Below are positions 49,432-59,400 of a DNA stretch of 64,000 bases, piece by piece (within the stretch, counting starts at the first letter, position 1; each line of letters opens with the position of its first letter). The translations under genes were made by a program, and so were the position numbers. The notes beneath the pieces were generated by a model. That model was not told where the DNA came from. It did not search any database and saw only the letters and a program-made list of their open reading frames with translations. The DNA comes from CAWIVH01 sp963839475 (GTDB lineage Bacteria > Acidobacteriota > UBA6911), in NCBI GenBank assembly GCA_963839475.1, contig CAWIVH010000018.1, positions 372,001-436,000 of the forward strand. Direction: 5' to 3'.

Positions 49432-49680
49432 TTATTCCTGCGGGCGGATGTAATCGGACAGATCGAGAACCTTGTAGAGCCGCTCACGCGCCTGATCCGG
49501 GAGGGCGGGGTCGGGCAGGCTTTTATAGATGGAAATGGTTTTGCAGTAAGAGTCGACTACAACGCGGCAATTCCTGCAGCCTCCCATATGATGCTTGATT
49601 TCGGCGCAAAGTTCAGCGGAGGCCTCGTCGTCGAGGAATTCCGATAGGCTATTCAAGAGTTCCTTGCAGTTCACGTTCAT
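49432..49680 (-). CDS. Zinc-finger anti-sigma factor (zf-HC2 type)
   Basis: 82 aa. Contains CKELLNSLSEFLDDEAS and HHMGGCRNC, the H-x3-C-x2-C zinc motif of ZAS anti-sigma factors, and no transmembrane segment, so it is a soluble cytoplasmic anti-sigma. Its ATG (49680) overlaps the sigma gene stop by 4 bp (ATGA), the classical coupled sigma/anti-sigma layout. Zinc-bound Cys may make it redox-responsive. Confidence 0.88.
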   Translation of the reverse strand: MNVNCKELLNSLSEFLDDEASAELCAEIKHHMGGCRNCRVVVDSYCKTISIYKSLPDPALPDQARERLYKVLDLSDYIRPQE

Positions 49681-50285
49681 ACTTTCAATCGTCCGCCTGC
49701 ATTTGCGGAGGCCAGATAAGAGGACAGGCTCTCCCGCAGTTTCATCCTCGCCCGGTGCAGCCGGGTCTTTACCAGATCTTCTGAGATTCCCAGGGTCTCG
49801 CCGGTTTCCAGAGTCGGCAGGTTTTCGAGTTCTCTCAAAACGAACACCGAACGAAGTTTTTCGGGCAGATCCCCGATAGCTTTCTCAAGTTCCTGCCTCA
49901 ACTCCGCTTTGGCGAGTTCATCGTAAGGAATTCCGCTCCAGTCAAACAGCTGAGGGGGAACGGATCCCCCATCCTCCGGATCGCTGGCTTCTTCTACTGA
50001 AACGAATTCAGGCTTATACCGCCTCAGCTTCCCGAGTGCCGCGTTGTAGGCAATCCTGTAAAGCCAGGTTCGCAATTCCGACCTGCCGTCAAATCGGTCG
50101 ATTCCTTTGAAAGCATTGAGGAAGGTTTCCTGCATCACATCTTCCGCATCGGCCTGGTCACGCATGAGCCTGAGCGCCAATCGATATACGCCCGGGGCAT
50201 ACCGCCGCACACAATCTTCACAGGCGCTCTTGTCCCCGGCCCGTATGCGCGAGAGAATGGATTGTTCGCTTTGGCTGTCATTCAT
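49677..50285 (-). CDS. ECF RNA polymerase sigma factor
   Basis: 202 aa from the ATG at 50285; the frame is open to 50351 but the upstream residues lack sigma homology. Region 2: DCVRRYAPGVYRLALRLMRDQADAEDVMQETFLNAFKGIDRF and RSELRTWLYRIAYNAAL. Region 4: LPEKLRSVFVLRELENLPTLETGETLGISEDLVKTRLHRARMKLRE. Complete ECF architecture. Cotranscribed with the zf-HC2 anti-sigma. The target promoter is not evident in the window. Confidence 0.93.
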   Translation of the reverse strand: MNDSQSEQSILSRIRAGDKSACEDCVRRYAPGVYRLALRLMRDQADAEDVMQETFLNAFKGIDRFDGRSELRTWLYRIAYNAALGKLRRYKPEFVSVEEASDPEDGGSVPPQLFDWSGIPYDELAKAELRQELEKAIGDLPEKLRSVFVLRELENLPTLETGETLGISEDLVKTRLHRARMKLRESLSSYLASANAGGRLKV

Positions 50286-50407
50286 AATATTAGATGCAGC
50301 ATACTGCCTCTGGTGGCATAACATTTTATGCGAGCACAATGTTTTTGTCACCTTTTACAGATTTCGGACATCTAAAGGCTCGAAATTAGTCCGGAGGAAT
50401 GATCCTG

Positions 50408-50770
50408 ATGAAAGAACCGATGCACGTAGCCGATGATAATTTTGAAAAAACCGTTATCCAATCTGCCGTTCCGGTGCTGGTTGATTTCTGGGCCCCGTGG
50501 TGCGCTCCTTGCCGGATGGTAGCGCCAACCCTTGATAAAATTGCCGATGAATATGAGGGCCGCCTGCTGGTGGCAAAGGTCAACACCGATGAAAATCAGC
50601 GATGGGCAACCCATTACCGCGTAAGTGGAATTCCGACAATGCTCTTCATTTCGGGCGGCAAGGTTTTTCACGAACAGGTTGGTGCGGCGTCCTACCAGGC
50701 TTTGAAACAGATGGTCGATCATTTCCTTGCAACGGCCGGACCAGCCACTGCGGCTGTTCACCAGAACTGA
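50408..50770 (+). CDS. Thioredoxin
   Basis: 120 aa. Active site WCAPC within DFWAPWCAPCRMVAPTLDKIA, plus VNTDENQRWATHYRVSGIPTMLFISGGKV with the cis-Pro. The Ala in place of Gly of WCGPC is a common variant. GGAGGA (50393-50398) lies 9 nt before the ATG at 50408; the ATG at 50399 is too close to it. A cytoplasmic dithiol reductant. It is transcribed divergently from the ECF sigma gene, whose zinc anti-sigma might be redox-linked (inference). Confidence 0.92.
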   Translation: MKEPMHVADDNFEKTVIQSAVPVLVDFWAPWCAPCRMVAPTLDKIADEYEGRLLVAKVNTDENQRWATHYRVSGIPTMLFISGGKVFHEQVGAASYQALKQMVDHFLATAGPATAAVHQN

Positions 50771-50780
50771 GAGCCCGACC

Positions 50781-50975
50781 ATGCCAATCTTTGAGTTTTC
50801 ATGTCTTGACTGCGGCGTGGAATTTGAAAAGCTGCTGCGCAAGGCCGGCGTGATTTCCGAAGTTGCCTGCCCCATCTGCAAGAGCCAGAATATCGAGGAG
50901 AAAATCTCCGCTTTTTCCTCTATTGGAATGGGTGGATCATCCGGCGGCGGATCCTGCGCGCCTAGCGGCGGCTGA
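50781..50975 (+). CDS. FmdB-type zinc-ribbon protein
   Basis: 64 aa. MPIFEFSCLDCG followed about 20 residues later by CPICK gives the two Cys pairs of the FmdB/CxxC zinc ribbon family, then a Gly/Ser-rich tail ending SGGGSCAPSGG with one more Cys. Starts 10 nt after the thioredoxin stop and is probably cotranscribed. Role unknown; FmdB-like proteins are small regulatory or binding proteins. Confidence 0.85.
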   Translation: MPIFEFSCLDCGVEFEKLLRKAGVISEVACPICKSQNIEEKISAFSSIGMGGSSGGGSCAPSGG

Positions 50976-51020
50976 AGCTGGAGATGATATGGCCAGCCGT
51001 GAGCCGGCCCATCGAATAGT

Positions 51021-51941
51021 CTAAACAGCCTTCAGCACGGTAATCAGGTACCCGCCTTTGTTGTCTCGTGGATCGCCGCTTTGTTCGTATACATCCTGCA
51101 CAACGCCCGAGCGGAAATAGGAAGACGCCGTTACGCGGAACCACGGGTGGGTTCGGCTGCCGAATACGGGCATTTCCAGAGAGCCCTCCTCGAAAGACAC
51201 ACGCAATAGCTCCAGGCGGGATAGCTCATGCCTTTTTGCCCGCGCATATTCGATCCTTGCACAAAAGCCGCCGCGCCGGAGCATTTGCCTGAGATGGCGT
51301 GATATCAGCCTCCCCCGGATCAGGTTGTATTTGAGAGTTGCGGCATCTTCCTGCTCGTCCTCGCTTTCAGGATCCAGGGCACGCGAGAGAAATTCGGCCA
51401 AATCGGAGCTGCCCGGATCCGACAACCGGCCTTTTCCGGCCTTGGCCGCCTGCAGCCGAAGGCCGACTTTCACCCGGGCTCCGCCCGACCCATCGCCCGG
51501 CAGTCCCTGGTACGGAACCATGTTGGGAAAAGCAAACACGACCAGATCAGCACAGATTCCGAGATCGAAGTCAGGCAATGGAATTTCCAACAAGGAAACC
51601 CTCTCACGCAAAGCCTGAGAATAGCGGCTCCATTGCTCCCGCGCTGCATCCAGCAAATAGGCAGAGCCATCCAGGCCGGTCAATCTTGAACCCGGGAAAC
51701 GAGATGCAAGCCTGAAAAGCAGATTCCCGGAGCCGCAGGCAAAATCTACGATATGTCTCGGATCTGCTGGAAGGGACTGGCGCAAGTAATCTGCGATTCG
51801 CCTGTAAGCCCTCTGGTGGCAAGAATTATGGCTCCGCTCCAACCACCACGCACCCAGTTTGTGATTATAGGCAAAACCCTGCTTGGGGACAAAATCCCCG
51901 GATCTCAAATCTGATGGGGCCCGCGGCTTTTCATTTTTCAC
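51021..51941 (-). CDS. Class I SAM-dependent methyltransferase
   Basis: 306 aa from a GTG at 51941 (GGGTGAGC upstream). Motif I HIVDFACGSGNLLFRLASRFPGS, then LTGLDGSAYLLDAAREQW (acidic post-I residue) and the ADLVVFAFPNMVPYQ motif-IV region. An insertion of low similarity (GLPGDGSGGARVKVGLRLQAAKAGKGRL) precedes the C-terminal part. Substrate cannot be read from sequence. Divergent from the ECF sigma gene at 52022. Confidence 0.78.
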   Translation of the reverse strand: MKNEKPRAPSDLRSGDFVPKQGFAYNHKLGAWWLERSHNSCHQRAYRRIADYLRQSLPADPRHIVDFACGSGNLLFRLASRFPGSRLTGLDGSAYLLDAAREQWSRYSQALRERVSLLEIPLPDFDLGICADLVVFAFPNMVPYQGLPGDGSGGARVKVGLRLQAAKAGKGRLSDPGSSDLAEFLSRALDPESEDEQEDAATLKYNLIRGRLISRHLRQMLRRGGFCARIEYARAKRHELSRLELLRVSFEEGSLEMPVFGSRTHPWFRVTASSYFRSGVVQDVYEQSGDPRDNKGGYLITVLKAV

Positions 51942-52021
51942 AATAGCTCACCCGGATTTCTTTATCACAGATCCGATCTGGTGATGTACACGAATTGGGG
52001 GGGTGAAGTACTCTTTATGGA

Positions 52022-52543
52022 ATGAGCGCCGAAGTGCGGCACCTGGTCCTGCGTTCACAGAGCGGGGATATTGACGCCTTTTCAGAACTCGTTGAAATTC
52101 AATGGGTCCGCCTGGTTGCATTTGCACGCTCGGTCTCAGGAGAGCGGGATGCGGAAGATATCGTCCAGGAGGGGTTGCTCAAGGCCTGGAAAAAGATCGG
52201 GAGCCTCCGGGATCCCGATGCATTTCAGACCTGGATGTTACGCATCATCTCCCGGAGGTGCTTTTCCAGGTTTCGCCGCCTGCGGGCCTGGGTGCCCATC
52301 GAGACAGTGGTAGAGCCGGCTGACCCGCGAAATGCCGGAGAGATCGAGTCGATAGATGTCGAGAGCCTGCTGGCACACTTGCCGCGCCGCCAGCGGGCAG
52401 TCATGCATTTGACGGTCGTGGAAGGAATGAGCGACAGTGAAATCGCCATTGCACTATTGATTTCCGCAGCATCGGTTCGGTCGCACCGTCGCAGGGCCCG
52501 CGAGACCCTGAACAAAATGTTGCGGCCCGGAAACGCGGCCTAG
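52022..52543 (+). CDS. ECF RNA polymerase sigma factor
   Basis: 173 aa. Region 2: VEIQWVRLVAFARSVSGERDAEDIVQEGLLKAWKKIGSLRDPDAFQTWMLRIISRRCF. Region 4: LAHLPRRQRAVMHLTVVEGMSDSEIAIALLISAASVRSHRRRARETLNKML. First gene of an operon with a small membrane protein and TonB-C proteins; the layout resembles sigma/anti-sigma/effector operons. Confidence 0.92.
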   Translation: MSAEVRHLVLRSQSGDIDAFSELVEIQWVRLVAFARSVSGERDAEDIVQEGLLKAWKKIGSLRDPDAFQTWMLRIISRRCFSRFRRLRAWVPIETVVEPADPRNAGEIESIDVESLLAHLPRRQRAVMHLTVVEGMSDSEIAIALLISAASVRSHRRRARETLNKMLRPGNAA

Positions 52544-52552
52544 GAGGAAAGG

Positions 52553-52921
52553 ATGACCCAGTCCGACAATAAGAGCTCTGAGGAGCGATTCGACTTGGCC
52601 TTGAAGGCTTTTGCCGCGCGGACGCCTCAGAGGGCTCCGGCTCAGGCCGCAGCAAGCATCGTGCGGCAGATCCGCCAACGCCCCCAATACCGGATTACAG
52701 ACTGGGGTTTGACCGTGGCAGCGGCATGCTTGCTTGCCGCGGTTGGAACCACCTTTCTCTGGAAAGCACCAAGGGACCTACCAAACGATTCCAATCGCCT
52801 CTATGCCAGCGCACAGCCGCTCAGCCCAGGAGAAGTGCTTCTCTGGATTGATGAAGAAACTCCACTTTACATGACCTTTCAGCCGCCCGAGGGCAATTCG
52901 GAAAAAGGAGAAAAACCATGA
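52553..52921 (+). CDS. Small single-pass membrane protein, probable anti-sigma factor
   Basis: 122 aa. A basic, hydrophilic N-terminus (FDLALKAFAARTPQRAPAQAAASIVRQIRQRP), one membrane helix (about residues 50-68, WGLTVAAACLLAAVGTTFLW), and a periplasmic tail (QPLSPGEVLLWIDEETPLYMTFQPPEG). No zinc motif. Position directly after an ECF sigma gene (9 bp gap, TAGGAGGAAAGG before the ATG) suggests it binds that sigma, but this is inferred. Overlaps the next gene by ATGA. Confidence 0.65.
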   Translation: MTQSDNKSSEERFDLALKAFAARTPQRAPAQAAASIVRQIRQRPQYRITDWGLTVAAACLLAAVGTTFLWKAPRDLPNDSNRLYASAQPLSPGEVLLWIDEETPLYMTFQPPEGNSEKGEKP

Positions 52922-53802
52922 AGCGGCGAACATTGGTTTGGCTGGCACTGGGAATGATCGGCTTCGCCTGCCAGATCGCGGCAGGACAAAGCAGCCATTC
53001 AACGGATGACATTGTCATCACAGACTTTGCGATTCTGATTGGCTTCCCGGCTGCAGACCAGCCTGAATCCGGCAGAGTCCTCCTGGTGCCTGGGACCCTG
53101 ATCCCTCTGCAAGGGGACGGAAGTGATTCGACCGCTTCCAGCAAAGCAGCGCTGGACAAAAGCCTTGCCTTCACCCGGGCTGTCGACAAACTTTGGAATA
53201 CATTCCGCCTCGATCCCTCCCGTCAATTGCAGAAAGGGAAACATACCGAGGCGCGAGTCGGAGAACCCATCCCTCTTCCCGAAATCGAAAACGCGAATGT
53301 GAAGATTACCGCCACGCTGACCGGAAGCACATCCACTGTCGCCACGTATCGAGTCCAGTTCAAGCAGGGAGACAAAATACTCGCAGATTCTACTGCTCCG
53401 GTTACTCGCGGGGGAAGAGCGGTCGTCGGCGGAACGGATGGAGTTCAAGCTCCCTACATCTTCGTCTTTATCGAAGCGGAAGTACCGGAGGAAGGCAGGC
53501 CTGGAATTATCCGCCCCAGCAAAAACAGAGATATCACAGAACCCGTCGCCGTCAAGCAGGTCCCGCCACAATACCCGGAGGAAGCTAGGAAAAACGGCAT
53601 TAGCGGAGTCGTCGTACTTGACCTCACTATCGATGCGAACGGAAATGTGGGAGAGGTCATACCGGTTGAGTACGCCGACAAATCCCTTACCGCGTCAGCC
53701 ATCGAAGCGGTGAAACAATGGTCCTTCAGCCCTGCGCGCAATTCGCGGGGAGAGGCAATTAAGGTCCGGATAAGCATCACCATAAATTTCCGGCTGAAAT
53801 AA
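52918..53802 (+). CDS. Exported protein with C-terminal TonB domain
   Basis: 294 aa. Signal peptide (LVWLALGMIGFACQIAAG), then about 190 residues of unassigned sequence, then a TonB C-terminal domain with PPQYPEEARKNGISGVVVLDLTIDANGNV and IEAVKQWSFSPA. Because it has a cleavable signal rather than a TonB N-terminal anchor and no ExbB/ExbD is near, it is probably a periplasmic or outer-membrane component rather than the energy transducer. Its ATG overlaps the previous stop by 4 bp. Confidence 0.85.
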   Translation: MKRRTLVWLALGMIGFACQIAAGQSSHSTDDIVITDFAILIGFPAADQPESGRVLLVPGTLIPLQGDGSDSTASSKAALDKSLAFTRAVDKLWNTFRLDPSRQLQKGKHTEARVGEPIPLPEIENANVKITATLTGSTSTVATYRVQFKQGDKILADSTAPVTRGGRAVVGGTDGVQAPYIFVFIEAEVPEEGRPGIIRPSKNRDITEPVAVKQVPPQYPEEARKNGISGVVVLDLTIDANGNVGEVIPVEYADKSLTASAIEAVKQWSFSPARNSRGEAIKVRISITINFRLK

Positions 53803-53906
53803 AACTAACGAACGTACACGAATCCCTCCCCGGCAGGGCTCTATCCGATGAGGAGTTCCTGACAGCCCGAAACTATGAATTCACCGGATCAAGGGAGAGG
53901 ATAAAT

Positions 53907-54296
53907 ATGAGGCGATTTCTGATTTTTGCGGCAGTAATTCTGATAGCCTGTACGGGAGCTTGGGCCGTTCAGGATGGCGCCAAAGTAACCGGCAAGGCCG
54001 ATGGTAAGGCTCCTAAAGTCGAAGATGTAACTAAACCGGTAGTATTGACACAGGTCCAGCCGAAATACCCGGAGGAGGCCAGAAAGAAGGGTATACAGGG
54101 CGTCATCAAAGTAGAAGCCACAGTCGGCAAAGAAGGGAACGTGATAGAAGCCGTGGCCGTCGATCCACTGGACCCGGAACTGGCACAGTCCGCCGTCGAG
54201 GCCGTAAAGCAGTGGAAATTCAAACCGGCCACTGACAAAAAGGGGAAGCCTGTCCAAGTAAAAATGACCGTTAGCATTAACTTCAAGCTTCAATAG
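53907..54296 (+). CDS. Small exported TonB-C-domain protein
   Basis: 129 aa: signal peptide (FLIFAAVILIACTGAWA), then a TonB C-terminal domain almost alone, QPKYPEEARKKGIQGVIKVEATVGKEGNV and AVEAVKQWKFKPA. Closely related to the C-terminal domain of the preceding gene, so the two may be duplicates. GGGAGAGG lies before the ATG at 53907. Confidence 0.85.
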   Translation: MRRFLIFAAVILIACTGAWAVQDGAKVTGKADGKAPKVEDVTKPVVLTQVQPKYPEEARKKGIQGVIKVEATVGKEGNVIEAVAVDPLDPELAQSAVEAVKQWKFKPATDKKGKPVQVKMTVSINFKLQ

Positions 54297-54605
54297 GATC
54301 CACACCCGATATTAAATTAAATCAAATAATTGGGCCGATGCGGGCTGCAATCCCCGGCACTCGGCCCATTCGCTTTTGTACCGGTTAGCAGGTCCATCCA
54401 ATTCTGTCGCGTGCCATTTTCCCCATCCATCTGAAAGTTCAGACGACACCCAGCGCCGATTCCTTGAGGTCTGCCTTCCCAGACATCTTTTTAATCAAAA
54501 AGCGAGAGCAATTTTCATCAGATTATGAGAAAATCAGCAGTTTTTCCGGGAAGAATCTCAGACAGATGCGGCCCGGCGGTCAGCCACCATCATTTAGAGG
54601 CAACC
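54297..54605. terminator. Gap with terminator-like hairpin
   Basis: 309 bp. TGGGCCGA (54331-54338) and TCGGCCCA (54361-54368) form an 8-bp stem, followed by TTCGCTTTT, a plausible plus-strand terminator after the TonB-C gene. The rest (54377-54605) holds no gene seen and should carry the promoter of the acyl-CoA dehydrogenase. Confidence 0.55.
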
Positions 54606-56270
54606 ATGCACCAAGGACTGGATAAGGAAACTCTGGATTTGACGCTTGATGCCATCAAAGAATTTACCGATGCGCAGCTGCCCGAAAAAAAGCTGCTCGA
54701 ACTCGATCATACCGATGAGTTTCCCGTGGAAGTTGTGCGCGACATGTGCGGTCCGGGTCTCGGCATCCAGCTGATATTCATTCCCGAAGAATTCGAGGGA
54801 ATGGGCGGTGGTGCATTTGATGTCTACCGCGTTTGCGAGGTAATGGCTCGAGTGGACCTCGGCGTTTCCACGGGTGTCCTGGCCACCTTTCTGGGAAGCG
54901 ACCCGATCCTGTTCGGCGGTACTCACGAGCAGAAAAAGCTTTGGCTCACACGAATCGCACGCGAGGGGCTGCTGATGGCCTACGGCGCAACCGAGCCCGA
55001 AGCAGGCAGCGACCTTGGAGCGTTGCGAACAACCGCCACGCCGGTTGAGAAAGACGGCCAGGTCGTCGGCTATCGGATCAACGGCAACAAACAGTGGATC
55101 AGCAACGGCGGCTATGCCGACCTTTACAGCGTATTGGCGCAGGCGCCCGGAGGCCCCAGCTGGTTCGTCGTGGAACGGGGAACTCAGGGGCTCAGCAACG
55201 GGAAACCGGAAGACAAGCACGGAATCCGGGCCAGCAACACGGCGGCGGTAATCCTGCAGGACGTGTACGTCGACGCCGACCGCCTGCTCGGCCTGAAGGA
55301 GGGCCAGGGACTCTTCCAGGCTCAGTTGGTTTTCGGCTATACGCGGTTGATGGTAGCGGCCTTCGGTCTGGGCGCGGGCTGGGCAGCCCTCGATCGCGCG
55401 ATCCCCTACTCGCAGGGGAGAATACAAGGCGGCGCGCCGCTGTCTGAGAAGCAGGGGTACACGCACAAGCTGATCGTGCCGCATGCCGTGCGTCTCGAGG
55501 CGAGCCGCGCCTATATTGAAGAAACAGCGGAGCGTATCGACAGCGGCGATGGAAATCTGAACACGGAAGGGGCAATTTCGAAGTACCTGGCAACCGAGGC
55601 TGGCAACATGGCTGCCGATGCGAGCATCCAAGCCCTGGGCGGCTACGGTTACACCCGCGAGTACATCGTGGAGAAGATCAAGCGCGATGCCCGCATCACA
55701 ACGATCTATGAAGGGACCTCGGAGATCATGGAGATGACGATCTCCCGTGACCGCTGGCAGCTGCACCTTAAAACCAAGGGGCAGTACTATCACGACCAAG
55801 CTCGGCAGATGGAGTCTCTGGATGCCAAAAATCCGCAGGTCGGCGCCGATATCGTAGCTCTTGCGCTTCATGCACTGGCAGAACTGCTGGAAGCAGCACG
55901 AATTCACCGCTTGACCCGCCACCAGCACATACTTTTCCGCATCGGGGAATGGATCGCCTACGCAGAATCAGCCGGCGCGTTGGCCAAGCGGGCCGCTCGA
56001 GCGGCGGAGGGCACTTTGAATCCAAAGGCGCATCTGCGCTTCCCTGCCACTGCGCTAGCCGCCTTCAGCCGGATTTTTGCGCGTGAAGCCGCCGCAAAGG
56101 TTGCCGGTGAAGGAATCCGCTGGCTGCAAGCGACAGCTACCGGCACCGAAATCGAGGCCATGGGCCTGGATCGCAAAATCGCATTGGCGGCAATTCAAAA
56201 AGCCCAGGCAGGGTTGATTGGCGATATGGACTACGCAGCGGACGTGCTTTACGGCCGCACACGGTCATAA
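54606..56270 (+). CDS. Acyl-CoA dehydrogenase
   Basis: 554 aa from the ATG at 54606 (AGAGG upstream; the frame is open to 54525). It has the family motifs MAYGATEPEAGSDLGALRT, YRINGNKQWISNGGYAD, IQALGGYGYTREY and IYEGTSEIMEM. The length is greater than for a typical short/medium-chain enzyme (about 380 aa); the extra C-terminal helical part resembles the VLCAD/ACAD9 class. It oxidises acyl-CoA with FAD. It lies 132 bp before a Pfa/PKS-type synthase on the same strand and may supply or recycle its acyl chains (inference). Confidence 0.92.
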   Translation: MHQGLDKETLDLTLDAIKEFTDAQLPEKKLLELDHTDEFPVEVVRDMCGPGLGIQLIFIPEEFEGMGGGAFDVYRVCEVMARVDLGVSTGVLATFLGSDPILFGGTHEQKKLWLTRIAREGLLMAYGATEPEAGSDLGALRTTATPVEKDGQVVGYRINGNKQWISNGGYADLYSVLAQAPGGPSWFVVERGTQGLSNGKPEDKHGIRASNTAAVILQDVYVDADRLLGLKEGQGLFQAQLVFGYTRLMVAAFGLGAGWAALDRAIPYSQGRIQGGAPLSEKQGYTHKLIVPHAVRLEASRAYIEETAERIDSGDGNLNTEGAISKYLATEAGNMAADASIQALGGYGYTREYIVEKIKRDARITTIYEGTSEIMEMTISRDRWQLHLKTKGQYYHDQARQMESLDAKNPQVGADIVALALHALAELLEAARIHRLTRHQHILFRIGEWIAYAESAGALAKRAARAAEGTLNPKAHLRFPATALAAFSRIFAREAAAKVAGEGIRWLQATATGTEIEAMGLDRKIALAAIQKAQAGLIGDMDYAADVLYGRTRS

Positions 56271-56402
56271 CCACGTTTTTAAGGAACCACCGGAGGCTGG
56301 TCCCGGCCGGCGAAGGCGGGATCTGCCTGTCCCACGCCTCAAATGCTCACATCATTCAGGTGGGATTTCCTTGAGCAGGAGACATTTTTAGGAGCGGCAA
56401 CA

Positions 56403-59400
56403 ATGAAAGTTCAGGCAAGCAAAGCGGTTGCGATCGTCGGGGTGGGTGCAGTTTTGCCCGATGCCCCCGATGCGCAGAGATTCTGGCAGAACATTCAGGA
56501 GGCACGCTACAGCATCACCGATGTCACGGCGGACCGCTGGGATCCGGCCTCCTATTACGATCCGGATCCAAAGGCTCCCGACATGTCCTATTCCAAGATC
56601 GGCGGATGGGTGCGCGATTGGGAATGGGACCCCTTGAAGTGGAAGATGCCCATTCCTCCGCGAGTGAGCCTGGCCATGGATCTGACCCAGAAATGGGCCG
56701 TTGTCTGTGCTCGCGAAACCCTCGCCGACTTCGGCTATCCCTCCCGCCCGCTGAACGCGGAAAGAACAGCTGTCATCCTGGGCAACGCCATGTCGGGGGA
56801 CCAGCACCTCTACTCTGCCGCCCGCATCCTCTTCCCGGAATACGCCGAGGAACTCAGAAAAGCTCCGGGCTTTTCCGCACTGCCCGCGGAGTTGCGAGAA
56901 CAGATCATAGCCCAGCTAAAAGCCGGATTCGGCCGGCGCATGCCGGAAATCAACGAAGATACGATGCCCGGCGAACTCGCCAACATCATCGCGGGGCGAA
57001 TCGCGGCGCTCTACGACTTCAAAGGACCCAACTACGTGGCCGATGCTGCCTGTGCATCAGCCATGGCCGCCATGAGTGCCGCGGTTGAAGGCCTGGAAGA
57101 TTTCGCTTATGACGCCGTACTGACCGGCGGAATCGACGCCAACATGAGCCCGTCGACCTTCGTGAAATTCTGCAAGATCGGCGCGCTCTCGGCAACCGGT
57201 ACCCGGCCCTTCGCCGAAGGGGCAGACGGCTTTGTCATGGGCGAAGGTGCAGCAACCTTCCTGCTCAAGCGGCTGGCGGATGCCGAGCGCGACGGAGACA
57301 AAATCTATGCTGTAATACGAGCCCTTGGAGGTTCCAGCGACGGCAAAGGCAAAGGGATTACAGCCCCGAATCCGATTGGACAGAAGCTCGCCGTAAAGCG
57401 CGCCTGGCAGGCGGCTGGTTTCGCCCCTTCGGCGGGCGACCTGATCGAGGGTCACGGCACTTCCACCAAAGTCGGCGATGTAGTCGAGGTAACGAGCCTG
57501 TCGGAAGTGTTTTCCGATTTCGGGCTCCCCGCAAGATCCCTCGCCCTGGGATCGGTGAAATCCAATATCGGTCATCTCAAGGGAGCGGCGGGCGCTGCGG
57601 GAATCCTGAAGGCCACCCTCGCCTTGCATGCCAAAATGCTGCCTCCCAGCCTGAACTTTCGGCGGCCCAATCCGGACATCGATTTCAGCAAGGGCCCATT
57701 TTACGTCAATACAGAACTCAAGCCCTGGAACACCCCGGCAGCCGGCATTCGCCGGGCCGGTGTCAGCGCCTTTGGATTCGGTGGAACAAATTTTCATACG
57801 GTCCTGGAAGAATACATCCCGGGCAGAATCAAGGCTGAAATTAGATCGACCATTTCCGTACCTGAGATGACATGGGGATCCCCCTCCAAGCCTGCGGTAA
57901 AAGCCCCACTGCGCGGCGCCCTTGTCATCGGCGATTCCAACCTTGGCGCGATTGCGAACCGTCTCAAGGCGGTAATGCACAGCGCCGCCTCAGGCAGCGC
58001 TCCGGCGCCCTCCGCGCCCGCGGAAAGCGACCTCCGTGCGGCGGTACGCATCGCCATCGATTATGAGAACGCGGCCGACCTGGTCGACAAGGCCGCCAAA
58101 ACACTCAAAGCCATCGATGAAAATCAGCCTGGACGATGGAAAGCATTGCGCCCCAAGGGCATTTTCCTGGGGCAAGGGCCGGCCCCCAAAGTGGCCTTCC
58201 TTTTCACCGGGCAGGGCTCACAATACGTCAACATGGTCAAGGGGCTGCGTGCTTCCGAACCGGTCGTGAAATCCGCCTTTGACGAGGCCGACCAAGTCAT
58301 GACACCGCTCCTGGGCAAACCGCTCAGCCAGTGCATTTACCTGGACAAGTCGGATGAGAAAGCCCTGGCGGCTGCCGAGGAAGGATTGAAACAAACCGCG
58401 ATAACACAGCCGGCCGTGCTGGCCACTGAAACCTCTCTGGCGCGACTGCTCGGTGAATACGGCATTGCACCCGATATGGTGATGGGACACAGCCTTGGGG
58501 AGTATGGCGCCCTGGTGGCTGCCGGAGCTCTCGGATTTAGCGAGGCACTCCGCGCCGTCAGCGCCCGCGGTTACGAAATGACACGTGTCGCACTCGACGA
58601 CAATGGTTTGATGGCCGCCGTCTTCGGTCCCGTGGGAGAAGTCGAAAAAATACTGGCCAAAATCGATGGATATGTCGTGGTGGCCAATATCAACAGTTCA
58701 AAGGAAGCCGTAATCGGCGGTTCCACCAAAGCCGTCCACCTGGCCATAGAAGCGCTGCGGGAAGCCGGCTTCCGGGCCCAGCAGCTCCAGGTCAGCCACG
58801 CCTTTCATACCAGAATTGTCGCGCCGGCGGGAGAGGGACTGGAAAAGGTGCTCTCCGGGATGAATATGAAGCCGCCAGCCATTCCCATCATTTCCAATGT
58901 AAGCGGGGAGTTCTACCCGATGGGGCCGGACGTAGTGCCTGAAATGATTCGCCTGCTGGGTCAACAGGTTTCTTCGCCGGTTCAGTTTGTCAACGGGCTC
59001 AACACCTTGTACGCGGCCGGGGCCAGGGTATTCGTGGAAGTGGGTCCCAAGCGCGTTCTTTACGGATTCGTGGAAGATGTGTTGGGCCATCGCGAAGGGG
59101 TGGTGCCGCTCTTCACCAACCATCCCCGGATCGGTGAAGCAGCCTCGGTGAATCTGGCATTGTGCGGCCTCTACGCCGCGGGGCTTGGCGTCGGCATCGT
59201 GAAGGAGGAAGAGGCCAAGCAATCAGTCATCGCCCCGGCGCCCGCCGCTCCTGCATCCCGGATTTCACCGCCTGTTCCGCCGCCGGCACTGGTTCCAGCC
59301 GGACAGTCAACCACCGCCGCAGGGAAACCGGCGTCGGAAGACCGCTATGTTCAACTTGGACGTCTTTTTTCAGACTTCCTCGATCGCAGCTTTCAGGTTT

